9,318 nt of DNA from Bacillota bacterium (lineage in GTDB: Bacteria; Bacillota_A; Clostridia; Peptostreptococcales; Anaerovoracaceae), in contig JAFRWQ010000059.1 of NCBI GenBank assembly GCA_017437925.1, positions 1-9,318 of the forward strand, read 5' to 3'. Made by a program: the position numbers and the translations under genes. Shown one piece after another: positions 1 to 7,251 of the stretch. Each line of letters starts with the position of its first letter. Position 1 is the first letter of the stretch. The notes beneath the pieces were generated by a model. The model searched no databases, had not been told where the DNA came from, and saw only the letters and a program-made list of their open reading frames with translations.

Positions 1-1659
1 AAGATAGTCTGGGACGTGGGCCATCAGGCTTACGTCCACAAGATGCTCACGGGAAGGCGTGACCGCATGGATACCTTAAGGCAGCTGGGCGGCATCAGCG
101 GCTTTCCCAAGCGCAGGGAGTCGGAGCACGACGCCTACGACAGCGGACACAGCGGGACCTCCATCTCGGCGGCCCTGGGCTACGCCATGGCAAGAGACCT
201 TAAGGGCGGCGACTACGAGTGCATAGCGGTCATAGGGGACGGCGCCATGACGGGCGGAGTAGCCTTCGAAGCCCTGAACGCGGCGGGCAGCGCCAAGACC
301 TCCCTCATAGTCATACTCAACGACAACGCCATGTCCATAGCCCCCAACGTGGGCGGACTATCAAAGTACCTTCAGGGCATGAGAAGAAAGAGCGGCTACC
401 TGAGGTTCAAGTCCAGGATCAAAAACACCCTCAGGAACTCCCCCTCGGTCATGAGGAAGCTGAGCTCTTTCAGGGACGCGGTGAAGTACGCCCTGCTTCC
501 GGGAGCGGTCTTCGAAGAGCTGGGATTCAAGTATTTCGGACCCGTCGACGGTCATGATATAGAGGCAATGTGCGCCCTCTTTGAGTCGGTAAAGCATCTG
601 GACAGGCCGGTGCTCATCCATTGCGTGACAAAGAAGGGCAAGGGCTTCGCTCCCGCCGAGTCCAACCCCCAGAAATACCACTCGGTGGGGCCCTTCGATC
701 CCAAAACGGCCGACGACGTGACGACCAGGAATCCCGACAGCTGGTCCGAGATCTTCGGAAGCATACTCCTTGACAGGGCCTTCTACGACGGCAGGATAGT
801 CGCCGTCACAGCTTCCATGATAGAAGGGACCGGGCTTTCGGCAATGAAGCAGCAGCTTCCCGACAGGGTCTTCGACGCCGGGATAGCGGAGCAGCACGCA
901 GTGTCCTTCGCCGCGGGCCTTGCGCTTTCGGGGCTTAAGCCGGTCGTCGCCATATACTCGACGTTTTTGCAGAGGGCCTACGACCAGATCCTAAGCGAGG
1001 TCTGCCTGCAGAACCTTCCCGTGATCTTCGCCGTTGACAGGGCGGGTATCGTGGGAGCCGACGGCGAGACCCACCAGGGTCTGTACGATATAAGCTTCCT
1101 TTCGGGCATGCCCAACATGACTGTGCTCTCGCCCAGAGATGACAGGGAGCTTGAGCTGATGATGGACTATGCTCTGTCGCTTAAGAGCCCCTGCGCCATC
1201 AGATACCCCAGAGGCAGCGCTCCCAGAAGGGGCAATCTATTTGAAAACAGCAGCAGGACCTATGTCCCCGCTCCCCAGTGCATGAGGGAGGGCATGGATC
1301 TCGCCTTCATCTGCGACGGAGCGAGCCTTCCATACGTCATGGACGCTGCCAGGATCCTTGAAAACAGAAGGATATCCTGCGCGGTCTGGGATATAAAGCA
1401 GCTGAAGCCGCTCCCCGAGAACTTCCTCTATTACGCCTTCAAGCGCTGGCACGCTGTGGCCGTGGTGGAGGACGGGGACGTCGAGAACGGCATGGGCGCC
1501 AGGATAGCGGCCAGGCAGAACGGCTGCAGGGTGCTTACCATAGGCTGGCCCGACGCCTTTATAGAGCACGGAAGCCCTTCGCAGCTGAGGAAGCGCTGCG
1601 GCATGGACGCCGCGGGCATTGCGGAAAGAACGGTGAGATTCCTTGAAAACAAGGCTTGA
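1..1659 (+). CDS. dxs: 1-deoxy-D-xylulose-5-phosphate synthase, 5'-truncated by window edge
   Basis: DXS condenses pyruvate with glyceraldehyde 3-phosphate, using thiamine diphosphate (TPP), to give 1-deoxy-D-xylulose 5-phosphate, the first step of the MEP isoprenoid pathway in the cytosol; DXP also feeds thiamine and pyridoxal synthesis. The frame is open from base 1 and begins in the family motif WDVGHQAY (codons 4-11). The true start therefore lies upstream, with roughly 70-75 residues missing against the usual 620 or so. Visible motifs are GHSGTSISAALG, the TPP/Mg motif GDG (codons 79-81) followed by NDN, GPVDGHD, the catalytic-glutamate motif AEQHAV (bases 886-903), YSTFLQRAYDQ, DRAGIVGADG, THQG and RYPRG. 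The C-terminal domain is complete. GHSGTS replaces the more common GHSSTS. The last 17 bases overlap tlyA, which suggests cotranscription. The GTG at base 16 falls inside a conserved motif and is not the start. Confidence 0.97.
   Translation, partial: KIVWDVGHQAYVHKMLTGRRDRMDTLRQLGGISGFPKRRESEHDAYDSGHSGTSISAALGYAMARDLKGGDYECIAVIGDGAMTGGVAFEALNAAGSAKTSLIVILNDNAMSIAPNVGGLSKYLQGMRRKSGYLRFKSRIKNTLRNSPSVMRKLSSFRDAVKYALLPGAVFEELGFKYFGPVDGHDIEAMCALFESVKHLDRPVLIHCVTKKGKGFAPAESNPQKYHSVGPFDPKTADDVTTRNPDSWSEIFGSILLDRAFYDGRIVAVTASMIEGTGLSAMKQQLPDRVFDAGIAEQHAVSFAAGLALSGLKPVVAIYSTFLQRAYDQILSEVCLQNLPVIFAVDRAGIVGADGETHQGLYDISFLSGMPNMTVLSPRDDRELELMMDYALSLKSPCAIRYPRGSAPRRGNLFENSSRTYVPAPQCMREGMDLAFICDGASLPYVMDAARILENRRISCAVWDIKQLKPLPENFLYYAFKRWHAVAVVEDGDVENGMGARIAARQNGCRVLTIGWPDAFIEHGSPSQLRKRCGMDAAGIAERTVRFLENKA
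1632..1637 (+). promoter_or_regulatory. Ribosome binding site for the TTG start of tlyA
   Basis: GGTGAG lies five bases before the TTG at 1643, inside the last codons of dxs. It is the only good Shine-Dalgarno-like stretch near this start. It supports a TTG start 17 bases inside dxs and suggests translation of tlyA is coupled to that of dxs. Confidence 0.6.
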
Positions 1660-2458
1660 TGTGCTGCTGACCGAGCAGGGATATTTTCCGACCAGGGAAA
1701 AGGCCAAAGCCGCGATCATGGCGGGACTGGTTTTCGTCGACGGGCAGATCTCCGACAAGCCCGGGACCGGCATAAAGGACGACGCAGTAATAAGTGTTAA
1801 AGGCGACAGCTGCCCCTTCGTGGGCAGGGGAGGGCTCAAGCTGGCCGGGGCTTTGGAGGTCTTCGGCGTAAATCCTCTTGGCTTTCGCTGCATAGACATA
1901 GGAGCCTCGACGGGAGGCTTCACCGACTGTCTGCTGCAGAACGGCGCCGAAAAGGTCTGGGCCGTCGACGTGGGCTACGGACAGCTGGATTATAAGCTGA
2001 GGGTCGATCCCAGGGTCGTGAACATCGAAAAGCAGAACTTCCGCTATATGACGCCCGATCAGGTGGGAGAGCCTCTGGATCTCGCGGTGACCGACGTGTC
2101 CTTCATCTCGCTTAAACACATCTTTCCCAACGCTTCGGCCATGCTGAAGGATGGCGGCCTCATGATCGCCCTCATCAAGCCCCAGTTCGAAGCGGGAAGG
2201 GAGCAGGTGGGAAGCAAGGGCATAGTCAAGGACCTCAAGGTACAAAAGGACGTGATCGAAAAGGTCATGGGCTTTGCAAGTGAAAGCAGGTTTACTGTAA
2301 CAAATTTAAGTTACTCACCTGTTAAAGGAGCCAAGGGCAACATAGAGTTCCTGCTGATGCTGAGGAAATGCGCCGAAGGCGAGAAGCCTTCCATCGATCC
2401 GGGCATCGACATCGAAAAGATCGTGGAACTGGCTCACAGCGAGCTGGATAATCGCTGA
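1643..2458 (+). CDS. tlyA: TlyA family 16S/23S rRNA (cytidine-2'-O)-methyltransferase
   Basis: TlyA-family proteins use S-adenosylmethionine to 2'-O-methylate cytidines in 16S and/or 23S rRNA; some homologues were called hemolysins, but the rRNA role is better supported. The 271-residue protein has the usual length. Residues 3-60 form an S4 RNA-binding domain (RLDVLL, REKAKAAIMAGLVFVDG). Residues from about 60 form an FtsJ/RrmJ-like Rossmann methyltransferase with FVGRGGLKL, the SAM loop DIGASTGGFTD (85-95), AVDVGYGQLD, TDVSFISL, IKPQFEAG and SPVKGAKGNIEFL. The K-D-K-E residues expected for a 2'-O-methyltransferase appear as K66, D151, K179 and E235. The TTG start at 1643 gives MKTRLDVLL, which matches how the family begins, and it has a ribosome binding site. 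The gene overlaps dxs by 17 bases, a pairing common in Bacillota. Codons 215-228 are unusually AT-rich. Which rRNA sites are modified cannot be told from sequence. Confidence 0.93.
   Translation: MKTRLDVLLTEQGYFPTREKAKAAIMAGLVFVDGQISDKPGTGIKDDAVISVKGDSCPFVGRGGLKLAGALEVFGVNPLGFRCIDIGASTGGFTDCLLQNGAEKVWAVDVGYGQLDYKLRVDPRVVNIEKQNFRYMTPDQVGEPLDLAVTDVSFISLKHIFPNASAMLKDGGLMIALIKPQFEAGREQVGSKGIVKDLKVQKDVIEKVMGFASESRFTVTNLSYSPVKGAKGNIEFLLMLRKCAEGEKPSIDPGIDIEKIVELAHSELDNR
2297..2314 (+). repeat. Short inverted repeat in an AT-rich patch of tlyA
   Basis: GTAAC (2297-2301) and GTTAC (2310-2314) are perfect inverted copies separated by the eight-base AT-only loop AAATTTAA. The pair sits in a patch of about 40 bases (2288-2328) that is much more AT-rich than the rest of the gene. 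A five-base-pair stem is weak and could be chance; no T-run follows, so it is not a classical terminator. Confidence 0.35.
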
Positions 2459-2471
2459 GGAAGAACTGCTT

Positions 2472-2558
2472 TTGATCAAGGTGGAATGTTCCCTGCAGTA
2501 CACGTTTAATCGAGCGGCAGGACCCGAAGCGGAAAAACGCGATCAATATCAACAGTAA
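2472..2558 (+). CDS. Possible 28-residue small ORF, doubtful
   Basis: A TTG at 2472 opens 28 codons ending at TAA (2556-2558), 23 bases before the mutS ATG. GAGGAAG at 2457-2463, overlapping the tlyA stop, could serve as its ribosome binding site, although the spacing is long. The predicted peptide begins MIKVECSLQYTFNR and ends KRDQYQQ; it is polar, with no signal peptide, membrane segment or recognised motif. Against it: the start is non-ATG, and the codons CGA, CAA, TAT and AAT are unlike the neighbours, which prefer CAG and AGG. It could be a leader peptide, a decayed remnant or chance. I do not recognise it. Confidence 0.15.
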   Translation: MIKVECSLQYTFNRAAGPEAEKRDQYQQ

Positions 2559-2569
2559 TTTGAATGACC

Positions 2570-2575
2570 AAGGAG
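2570..2575 (+). promoter_or_regulatory. Ribosome binding site deciding the mutS start
   Basis: AAGGAG lies six bases before the ATG at 2582. An in-frame ATG at 2564 is upstream of this site and has no comparable Shine-Dalgarno sequence, and the resulting six extra residues (MTKEHH) are not typical of MutS. The start is therefore placed at 2582, where the protein begins MALTPMLQQY as in other MutS proteins. Confidence 0.85.
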
Positions 2576-2581
2576 CATCAC

Positions 2582-5218
2582 ATGGCGCTTACACCCATGC
2601 TGCAGCAGTATAAGGACCTGAAGAAGCAGTACAGCGACTGTCTGCTTTTTGACCGTGTCGGTGATTTCTACGAGATGTACTTCGAAGACGCCGTCATCGG
2701 GGCCAGGGACATGGACGTGGTCCTTACCAAAAAGTCCTGCGGCGAAGAGGAGAAGGCGCCCATGTGCGGAGTCCCTTACCACGCCGTCGAGACCTATATC
2801 GCAAGGCTTCTGGACCGCGGCCACAAGGTCGCCATCGCGGAGCAGATGGAGGATCCGGCTCTGGCCAAGGGCCTTGTAAAGCGCCAGGTCATAAGGATCA
2901 TAACCCCGGGTACGGTCATCGACCCCAACATGCTCAGCGAAAAGGACAACAATTTCCTGGCGTCGGTCTTCCTGAACGGCAGGGATTTCGGCCTGTCCTG
3001 GGTCGACATCAGCACCGGGGAATTCTTCGCCATGCAGCAGGAGGACGACCGGACCCACGAAAAGCTCTCGGCACAGCTGGCCCGCATCGAGCCCCACGAG
3101 ATAATCACCAACCTGAACGAAGAAGAAGCCCCCTGGCTGTGGGAGCAGGCTTCTTTCTTCGACAAGCTCTACATCTCCGTCCCATCGGGAGGACTGTTTG
3201 AAGCTTCCCATTGCCATGAGAGCTTAAGAGCCCACTACGGCTCGGTATCCCTGAAATCCAAAGGCCTTGCGGAAGAAGACGTCCCCCTGATGTTCAGAGC
3301 CGTAGGCGCGGTCCTGGGCTACATAAGGGACACCCAGATGCAGGAGCTGACCCATCTGAACGAGCTGCGCATCATAAACACAGGCTCCTCCATGAGCCTT
3401 GACAAGGCGACCATAAGGAATCTTGAGATCACCGAGACCCTCTTCGAGCACAAGCTGAACGGCTCGCTTCTCGGCGTCCTGGACCGCTGCGGAACCGCCA
3501 TGGGCTCCCGCCGCATGAAGCAGTGGCTCAGAGAACCCTTAAACGACCTTCCCAAGATAAGGGCGAGGCTCGACGCTGTCGAGGTACTGACCGAAGACGT
3601 CATAGCGAGGAACAACCTGCGCGAAGCATTAAAAAGCATATACGACCTTGAAAGGCTTTGCGGCCGCATATCCCTGGGCACGGCCAATGCGAGAGACCTT
3701 CTGGCCCTGAAGACCAGCCTTCAGCGCATCCCCGACATCAAGGCTGAGCTTTCGGACCTGGGAGGAGATCTGCTCGAAGACATCAACAGCCGCATATCGC
3801 CCCTTACCGAGCTTTGCGAAGAGATCGAAGACGCCCTTACAGAGGACGCTCCCTACAGCGTCAGGGAAGGGGGCCTGATCAAGGAAGGCTACAGCGAGGA
3901 GCTGGACGAGCTCAACTCGTCCTCAGCCGCGGCCAGACAGTGGATAGCGTCCCTCGAGCCTAAAGAAAGGGAGCACACCGGCATAAAGAACCTGAGGGTG
4001 GGCTACAACAAGGTCTTCGGCTACTACATCGAGGTCAGCAGGTCCAATGCGGACCAGGTGCCGGACAATTACATCAGAAAGCAGACCCTTGTCAACGGAG
4101 AACGCTACATCACCTCAGAGATGAAAGAGATGGAGAGTACCGTCCTGAGCGCCCAGACCCGCATCAACGACCTGGAATACAGGCTCTTTACGGCCTTAAG
4201 GCTCAAGGCTGCAGAGCTTTCGGGAGTCATACAGGAGACCTCTTTTGCCATCGCGGAAGCAGACGTTTTGGCGAGCTTTGCCGAAAGCTCCGTAAAGCTG
4301 GGCTACGTGAAGCCGAATGTCGACGGAGGCGACGAGATAGTCATCACCAAGGGCCGCCATCCCGTCATCGAGAATACAATAAAGGACGGGGTCTACGTCT
4401 CCAACGACCTCTACATCAACCGCAGCGACGCTTCGATGCTGCTTATCACCGGCCCCAACATGTCGGGCAAATCCACCTACATGAGGCAGCTCGCCCTTAT
4501 CGTCCTCATGGCCCAGGCGGGCTGCTTTGTCCCCGCGGACAGCGCCCGCATAGGCATATGCGACAAGATCTTCACCAGGATAGGGGCCAGCGACAACATC
4601 GCCATGGGCCAGTCCACCTTCTTCGTTGAGATGTCCGAGCTCGCCTACATACTCAACACGGCGACTTCGAGGAGCCTTGTGATACTCGACGAGATCGGAA
4701 GGGGCACCTCCACCTACGACGGCCTTTCCATAGCCTGGGCGGTGGTGGATTACCTGACCGGCGAAAGAAAGATCAGGACGCTCTTCGCGACCCACTACCA
4801 CGAGCTGACGGGGCTTTCGGAAGTCATCAGCGGGGTAAAGAACCTTAACGTGGACGTCTCCGAGCAGGACGGCACCATAGTGTTCCTCCACAGGATAGTC
4901 GAGGGCAGCGCCAGCAGGAGCTACGGAATACACGTCGCGAGGCTTGCCGGGGTGCCCCAGACCGTGCTCGACGACGCGGAGGAAAGGCTTGAATCCCTTG
5001 AAAAGAGCGGGGTGAGCCTTAATGATGAGACTCCCGCCCGGCAGGCTTCGGCTCCCAAAAAGAAAAAGAAGGAGTCCCAGGAGCAGCTTTCGATATTCTC
5101 GGCCGGAGATTCCATCCTGGCCGAAAAGATAAGAAACCTTGATCTCATGAATATAACCCCCTCCGGGGCTATAGCGATACTTGAAGAACTACAGCAGGCA
5201 GCGAGGAAAAGACAGTGA
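2582..5218 (+). CDS. mutS: DNA mismatch repair protein MutS
   Basis: MutS scans DNA as a dimer, binds mismatches and small loops, and on ATP binding becomes a sliding clamp that recruits MutL. The 878-residue protein has the usual MutS1 length. The mismatch-reading motif GDFYE is at 27-31, with F29 and E31 as the wedge and contact residues. The connector, lever and clamp domains follow to about residue 560, including the clamp-region motif GYNKVFGYYIEV. The ATPase has Walker A GPNMSGKST (624-632), FFVEMSE, Walker B LDEIGRGTS with D703-E704, and the ATHYHEL switch near 737. A lysine run (826-830) precedes QLSIF (835-839), a good sliding-clamp (DnaN) binding motif, and the C-terminal tail NITPSGAIAIL. 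The Shine-Dalgarno at 2570 sets the start. The end overlaps mutL by four bases, as expected for partners made together. It is MutS1, not MutS2: the mismatch domain is present and no Smr domain is seen. Confidence 0.98.
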   Translation: MALTPMLQQYKDLKKQYSDCLLFDRVGDFYEMYFEDAVIGARDMDVVLTKKSCGEEEKAPMCGVPYHAVETYIARLLDRGHKVAIAEQMEDPALAKGLVKRQVIRIITPGTVIDPNMLSEKDNNFLASVFLNGRDFGLSWVDISTGEFFAMQQEDDRTHEKLSAQLARIEPHEIITNLNEEEAPWLWEQASFFDKLYISVPSGGLFEASHCHESLRAHYGSVSLKSKGLAEEDVPLMFRAVGAVLGYIRDTQMQELTHLNELRIINTGSSMSLDKATIRNLEITETLFEHKLNGSLLGVLDRCGTAMGSRRMKQWLREPLNDLPKIRARLDAVEVLTEDVIARNNLREALKSIYDLERLCGRISLGTANARDLLALKTSLQRIPDIKAELSDLGGDLLEDINSRISPLTELCEEIEDALTEDAPYSVREGGLIKEGYSEELDELNSSSAAARQWIASLEPKEREHTGIKNLRVGYNKVFGYYIEVSRSNADQVPDNYIRKQTLVNGERYITSEMKEMESTVLSAQTRINDLEYRLFTALRLKAAELSGVIQETSFAIAEADVLASFAESSVKLGYVKPNVDGGDEIVITKGRHPVIENTIKDGVYVSNDLYINRSDASMLLITGPNMSGKSTYMRQLALIVLMAQAGCFVPADSARIGICDKIFTRIGASDNIAMGQSTFFVEMSELAYILNTATSRSLVILDEIGRGTSTYDGLSIAWAVVDYLTGERKIRTLFATHYHELTGLSEVISGVKNLNVDVSEQDGTIVFLHRIVEGSASRSYGIHVARLAGVPQTVLDDAEERLESLEKSGVSLNDETPARQASAPKKKKKESQEQLSIFSAGDSILAEKIRNLDLMNITPSGAIAILEELQQAARKRQ
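5203..5207 (+). promoter_or_regulatory. Ribosome binding site for the GTG start of mutL
   Basis: GAGGA lies seven bases before the GTG at 5215, inside the final mutS codons. It supports the GTG start within the GTGA overlap (5215-5218), where the mutS stop and mutL start share bases, and points to translational coupling of the two repair genes. Confidence 0.65.
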
Positions 5219-7251
5219 GCGGAATAATAAAGGCCCTTACGAAAGACATCTCCGATAAGATCGCGGCGGGCGAGGTGGTCGAAAGACCCCTTTCCATCGT
5301 GAAGGAACTGGTCGAAAACTCCGTGGACGCGGGAGCTTCGTCCATAACCGTCGAGATAAAGAAGGGCGGAAAAGAGTACATCAGAGTCACCGACGACGGA
5401 TCGGGCATTGACAGGGAAGACCTGGAGCTGGCCTTTAAGCGCTACGCGACCTCAAAGATCAGCGAGGCAGAAGACCTGAGCCGCATAGAGAGCCTGGGCT
5501 TCAGAGGAGAAGCCCTGGCAAGCATCGCGGCGGTCACAAGAGTCGAGCTCATAACAAGGACCGCGGACAGCAGAGTGGGTTCAAGGGTGCTTGTCAGCGG
5601 GGGCGAGATCGAGGATATCTCCGAGACCGCCTGCGAAGCCGGCACCACCATAGTCGTAAGAGACCTCTTCTACAATACTCCGGTGAGGCGCAAGTTCTTA
5701 AAGCCCGACAATTCGGAGAGCTCCCTTGTGAACGACTTCGTGTCCAAGATGGCGATCGCCTATCCCGGCATCAGGATAAGGCTCATAAACAACGGCTCCA
5801 TACTGTTCTCGACCCTGGGGAAAGGCGATCTTAAGCAGGCGATACTTACGGTGTACAGCCCCGGTATGGTCAAAAAACTGCTGCCGTTGAACTCCGGCGA
5901 CGGAGATCTTTCTGTAAAAGGCTATATCAGCGCCCCCACCGAGAGCAGGACCAGCAGAAGGTACCAGATCTTCTTCGTCAACGGAAGGCTTGTGAGGAGC
6001 AGGGTGCTCGAGAGCGCCGTTTTCAGGGCCTATTCGGACAAGCTCTTCGAAGGCCGCCATCCCATGGTCTTCATGTTCCTCAGCGCGCCCCCCGAATCGC
6101 TGGACGTGAACATCCATCCCAGCAAGACAGAGATCAGGTTCCTCGACGAAGAAAAGGTCTCGGAGTTCGTCATAAGGGCTGTGAGAAGGGCACTTCTGGC
6201 TCCCGAAGCCCTGGAGCTGGGCGAAGAGGACGTAAAAGCGGACCCGGCGCCGGAAAAGCCAAAGCCCGAAGGCGAAGCGGCGTTCACCAGAGGTAATGTG
6301 CTGGGCGATAAGCCTTTCATCAACGGAATGTCCCACGGGCCCATAGGCCCCCTGGGGCCCATAAAGCCCGGCCTTCCTCCCATAGACGATCCCTACTTCA
6401 GAGAGAAAAAGAGAAGGGAAGCCATAGAAGCCGCCCAAAAGGCCATGGCGGGCAAGAAAGCCCCGTCCTTCTCGCTTAAGGACGTTCTCGAAGACAACGA
6501 AGCAAAGCCCGTCGGAGGGGAGAACGAAGAGCAGCAGGCCATATTCTCGGACCTCAGAAAGCTGAGAGACACGGAGCCCGTCCGCCCGGCCTTCCCAATA
6601 AGCCCCGAGGAGCAGAGCTTCGCCAAGGAGCTGGGAGTGCAGGAAGAGATACGCCCCTTCGGCGTTAAAGACGGTTTCCTGTTCGGTTCTCTCGAGTACA
6701 TAGGTTCGTGCTTTAATACCTACCTCATCTGCCGCGACGGCGATTGGCTCTACCTGCTGGACCAGCACGCGGCCCACGAGAGGATAATGTTCGAGGAGCT
6801 GAAAGCCCGCCTCGAAAGGGGAGAGGCGGACAGCCAGATGCTGATGATCCCCGAGATAGTGGACCTTACCCCGGCAGACAAGGAGGCCGCCCTGGACCTG
6901 CTTCCCGCGCTGTCTTCTCTTGGCTATGAGATCGAGGATTTCGGCCCCGCGGAGCTTGCCGTTAAAGGCATTCCCTCGTTCATGAGCCCCGGGCAGAGCG
7001 AAAGCTTCATAGAGGAGTTCTTCGACGAGGGCGGCTTCAAGACCGTAAAGGGCGAGATCATGAAGGAAGAACTGGCCATGAGGGCCTGCAAGGCCGCGGT
7101 AAAGGGAGGGGACGAGCTCTCGGAGAGCGAAGCGAAAGCCCTGCTCAGCCAGCTGGACGCCTGCGAAAATCCCTTCTCCTGCCCCCACGGAAGACCTACG
7201 TTCATAAGGCTCTCGAAGGGCGAGCTTGAAAAGCTCTTCAGGAGAAAATGA
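5215..7251 (+). CDS. mutL: DNA mismatch repair protein MutL, endonuclease type
   Basis: MutL is recruited by mismatch-bound MutS; in bacteria without MutH it nicks the new strand itself. The 678-residue protein has a GHL-type ATPase at its N-terminus: ELVENSVDAGA with E31 and N35, DDGSGI (60-65) and GFRGEAL (95-101). A transducer domain runs to about residue 335 (FFVNGRLVRS, DVNIHPSKTEIRF). A long charged linker (about 335-490) includes a Gly-Pro-rich segment (375-389). The C-terminal domain carries the metal-binding endonuclease motifs DQHAAHERIMFE (516-527, form DQHA-x2-E-x4-E), ACKAAVK (624-630) and CPHGRP (656-661). QMLMIP (541-546) resembles the sliding-clamp motif known in Bacillus MutL. 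The GTG start overlaps the mutS stop, and MSGIIKALTKDISDKIAAGEVV matches the usual N-terminus in form. No missing key residue is seen. Confidence 0.97.
   Translation: MSGIIKALTKDISDKIAAGEVVERPLSIVKELVENSVDAGASSITVEIKKGGKEYIRVTDDGSGIDREDLELAFKRYATSKISEAEDLSRIESLGFRGEALASIAAVTRVELITRTADSRVGSRVLVSGGEIEDISETACEAGTTIVVRDLFYNTPVRRKFLKPDNSESSLVNDFVSKMAIAYPGIRIRLINNGSILFSTLGKGDLKQAILTVYSPGMVKKLLPLNSGDGDLSVKGYISAPTESRTSRRYQIFFVNGRLVRSRVLESAVFRAYSDKLFEGRHPMVFMFLSAPPESLDVNIHPSKTEIRFLDEEKVSEFVIRAVRRALLAPEALELGEEDVKADPAPEKPKPEGEAAFTRGNVLGDKPFINGMSHGPIGPLGPIKPGLPPIDDPYFREKKRREAIEAAQKAMAGKKAPSFSLKDVLEDNEAKPVGGENEEQQAIFSDLRKLRDTEPVRPAFPISPEEQSFAKELGVQEEIRPFGVKDGFLFGSLEYIGSCFNTYLICRDGDWLYLLDQHAAHERIMFEELKARLERGEADSQMLMIPEIVDLTPADKEAALDLLPALSSLGYEIEDFGPAELAVKGIPSFMSPGQSESFIEEFFDEGGFKTVKGEIMKEELAMRACKAAVKGGDELSESEAKALLSQLDACENPFSCPHGRPTFIRLSKGELEKLFRRK
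6337..6363 (+). repeat. 18-base direct repeat coding Gly-Pro-Ile/Leu triplets in the MutL linker
   Basis: GGGCCCATA occurs at 6337-6345 and again at 6355-6363, with a related GGCCCCCTG between them. Translated, the stretch reads GPIGPLGPIKPG, starting at residue 375 of MutL. This is a small tandem Gly-Pro-x array in the unstructured linker and probably arose by local duplication. Confidence 0.55.
7240..7244 (+). promoter_or_regulatory. Ribosome binding site for miaA
   Basis: AGGAG lies only three bases before the ATG at 7248, within the end of mutL. The spacing is tight. However, the ATGA overlap with the mutL stop and the match of MIKVLFVCGPTAVGKT to the MiaA N-terminus support this start. 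Confidence 0.5.

Larger units (their letters stand above)
2459..2581 (+). other. Intergenic spacer before mutS, possible weak promoter
   Basis: This 123-base gap is the only spacer of any size between genes here. It has no strong terminator: CCTGC (2492-2496) can pair with GCAGG (2517-2521), but the loop is 20 bases and no T-tract follows. TTTAAT at 2505-2510 is five of six to a -10 box, but the best -35 at 17-base spacing (TGGAAT, 2482-2487) matches only three of six, so a promoter is only a possibility. GATCAA occurs twice (2474-2479 and 2541-2546), the first inside the palindrome TTGATCAA. A 28-codon frame from 2472 to 2558 is described separately. Its wording (CGA, CAA, AAT) differs from the flanking genes. 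Confidence 0.4.

Noticed and set aside
1237..2245. Two 228-codon minus-strand frames over the end of dxs and tlyA
   Set aside because: Both are out-of-frame shadows of clearly conserved proteins, with no motif and no supporting ribosome binding site that I could see.
1643..2458. Hemolysin or toxin reading of tlyA
   Set aside because: The S4 plus FtsJ-like domains and the K-D-K-E residues point to an rRNA methyltransferase; hemolysin is a historical name.
2484..2493. GGAATGTTCC as a LexA (SOS) box before mutS
   Set aside because: It is a short imperfect palindrome and does not match the Gram-positive GAAC-N4-GTTC pattern.
2492..2521. CCTGC/GCAGG pairing as a terminator after tlyA
   Set aside because: A five-base stem with a 20-base loop and no T-run is too weak for an intrinsic terminator.
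2564..2581. Upstream ATG giving MutS six extra residues
   Set aside because: The AAGGAG ribosome binding site at 2570-2575 lies downstream of it and is correctly spaced for the ATG at 2582.
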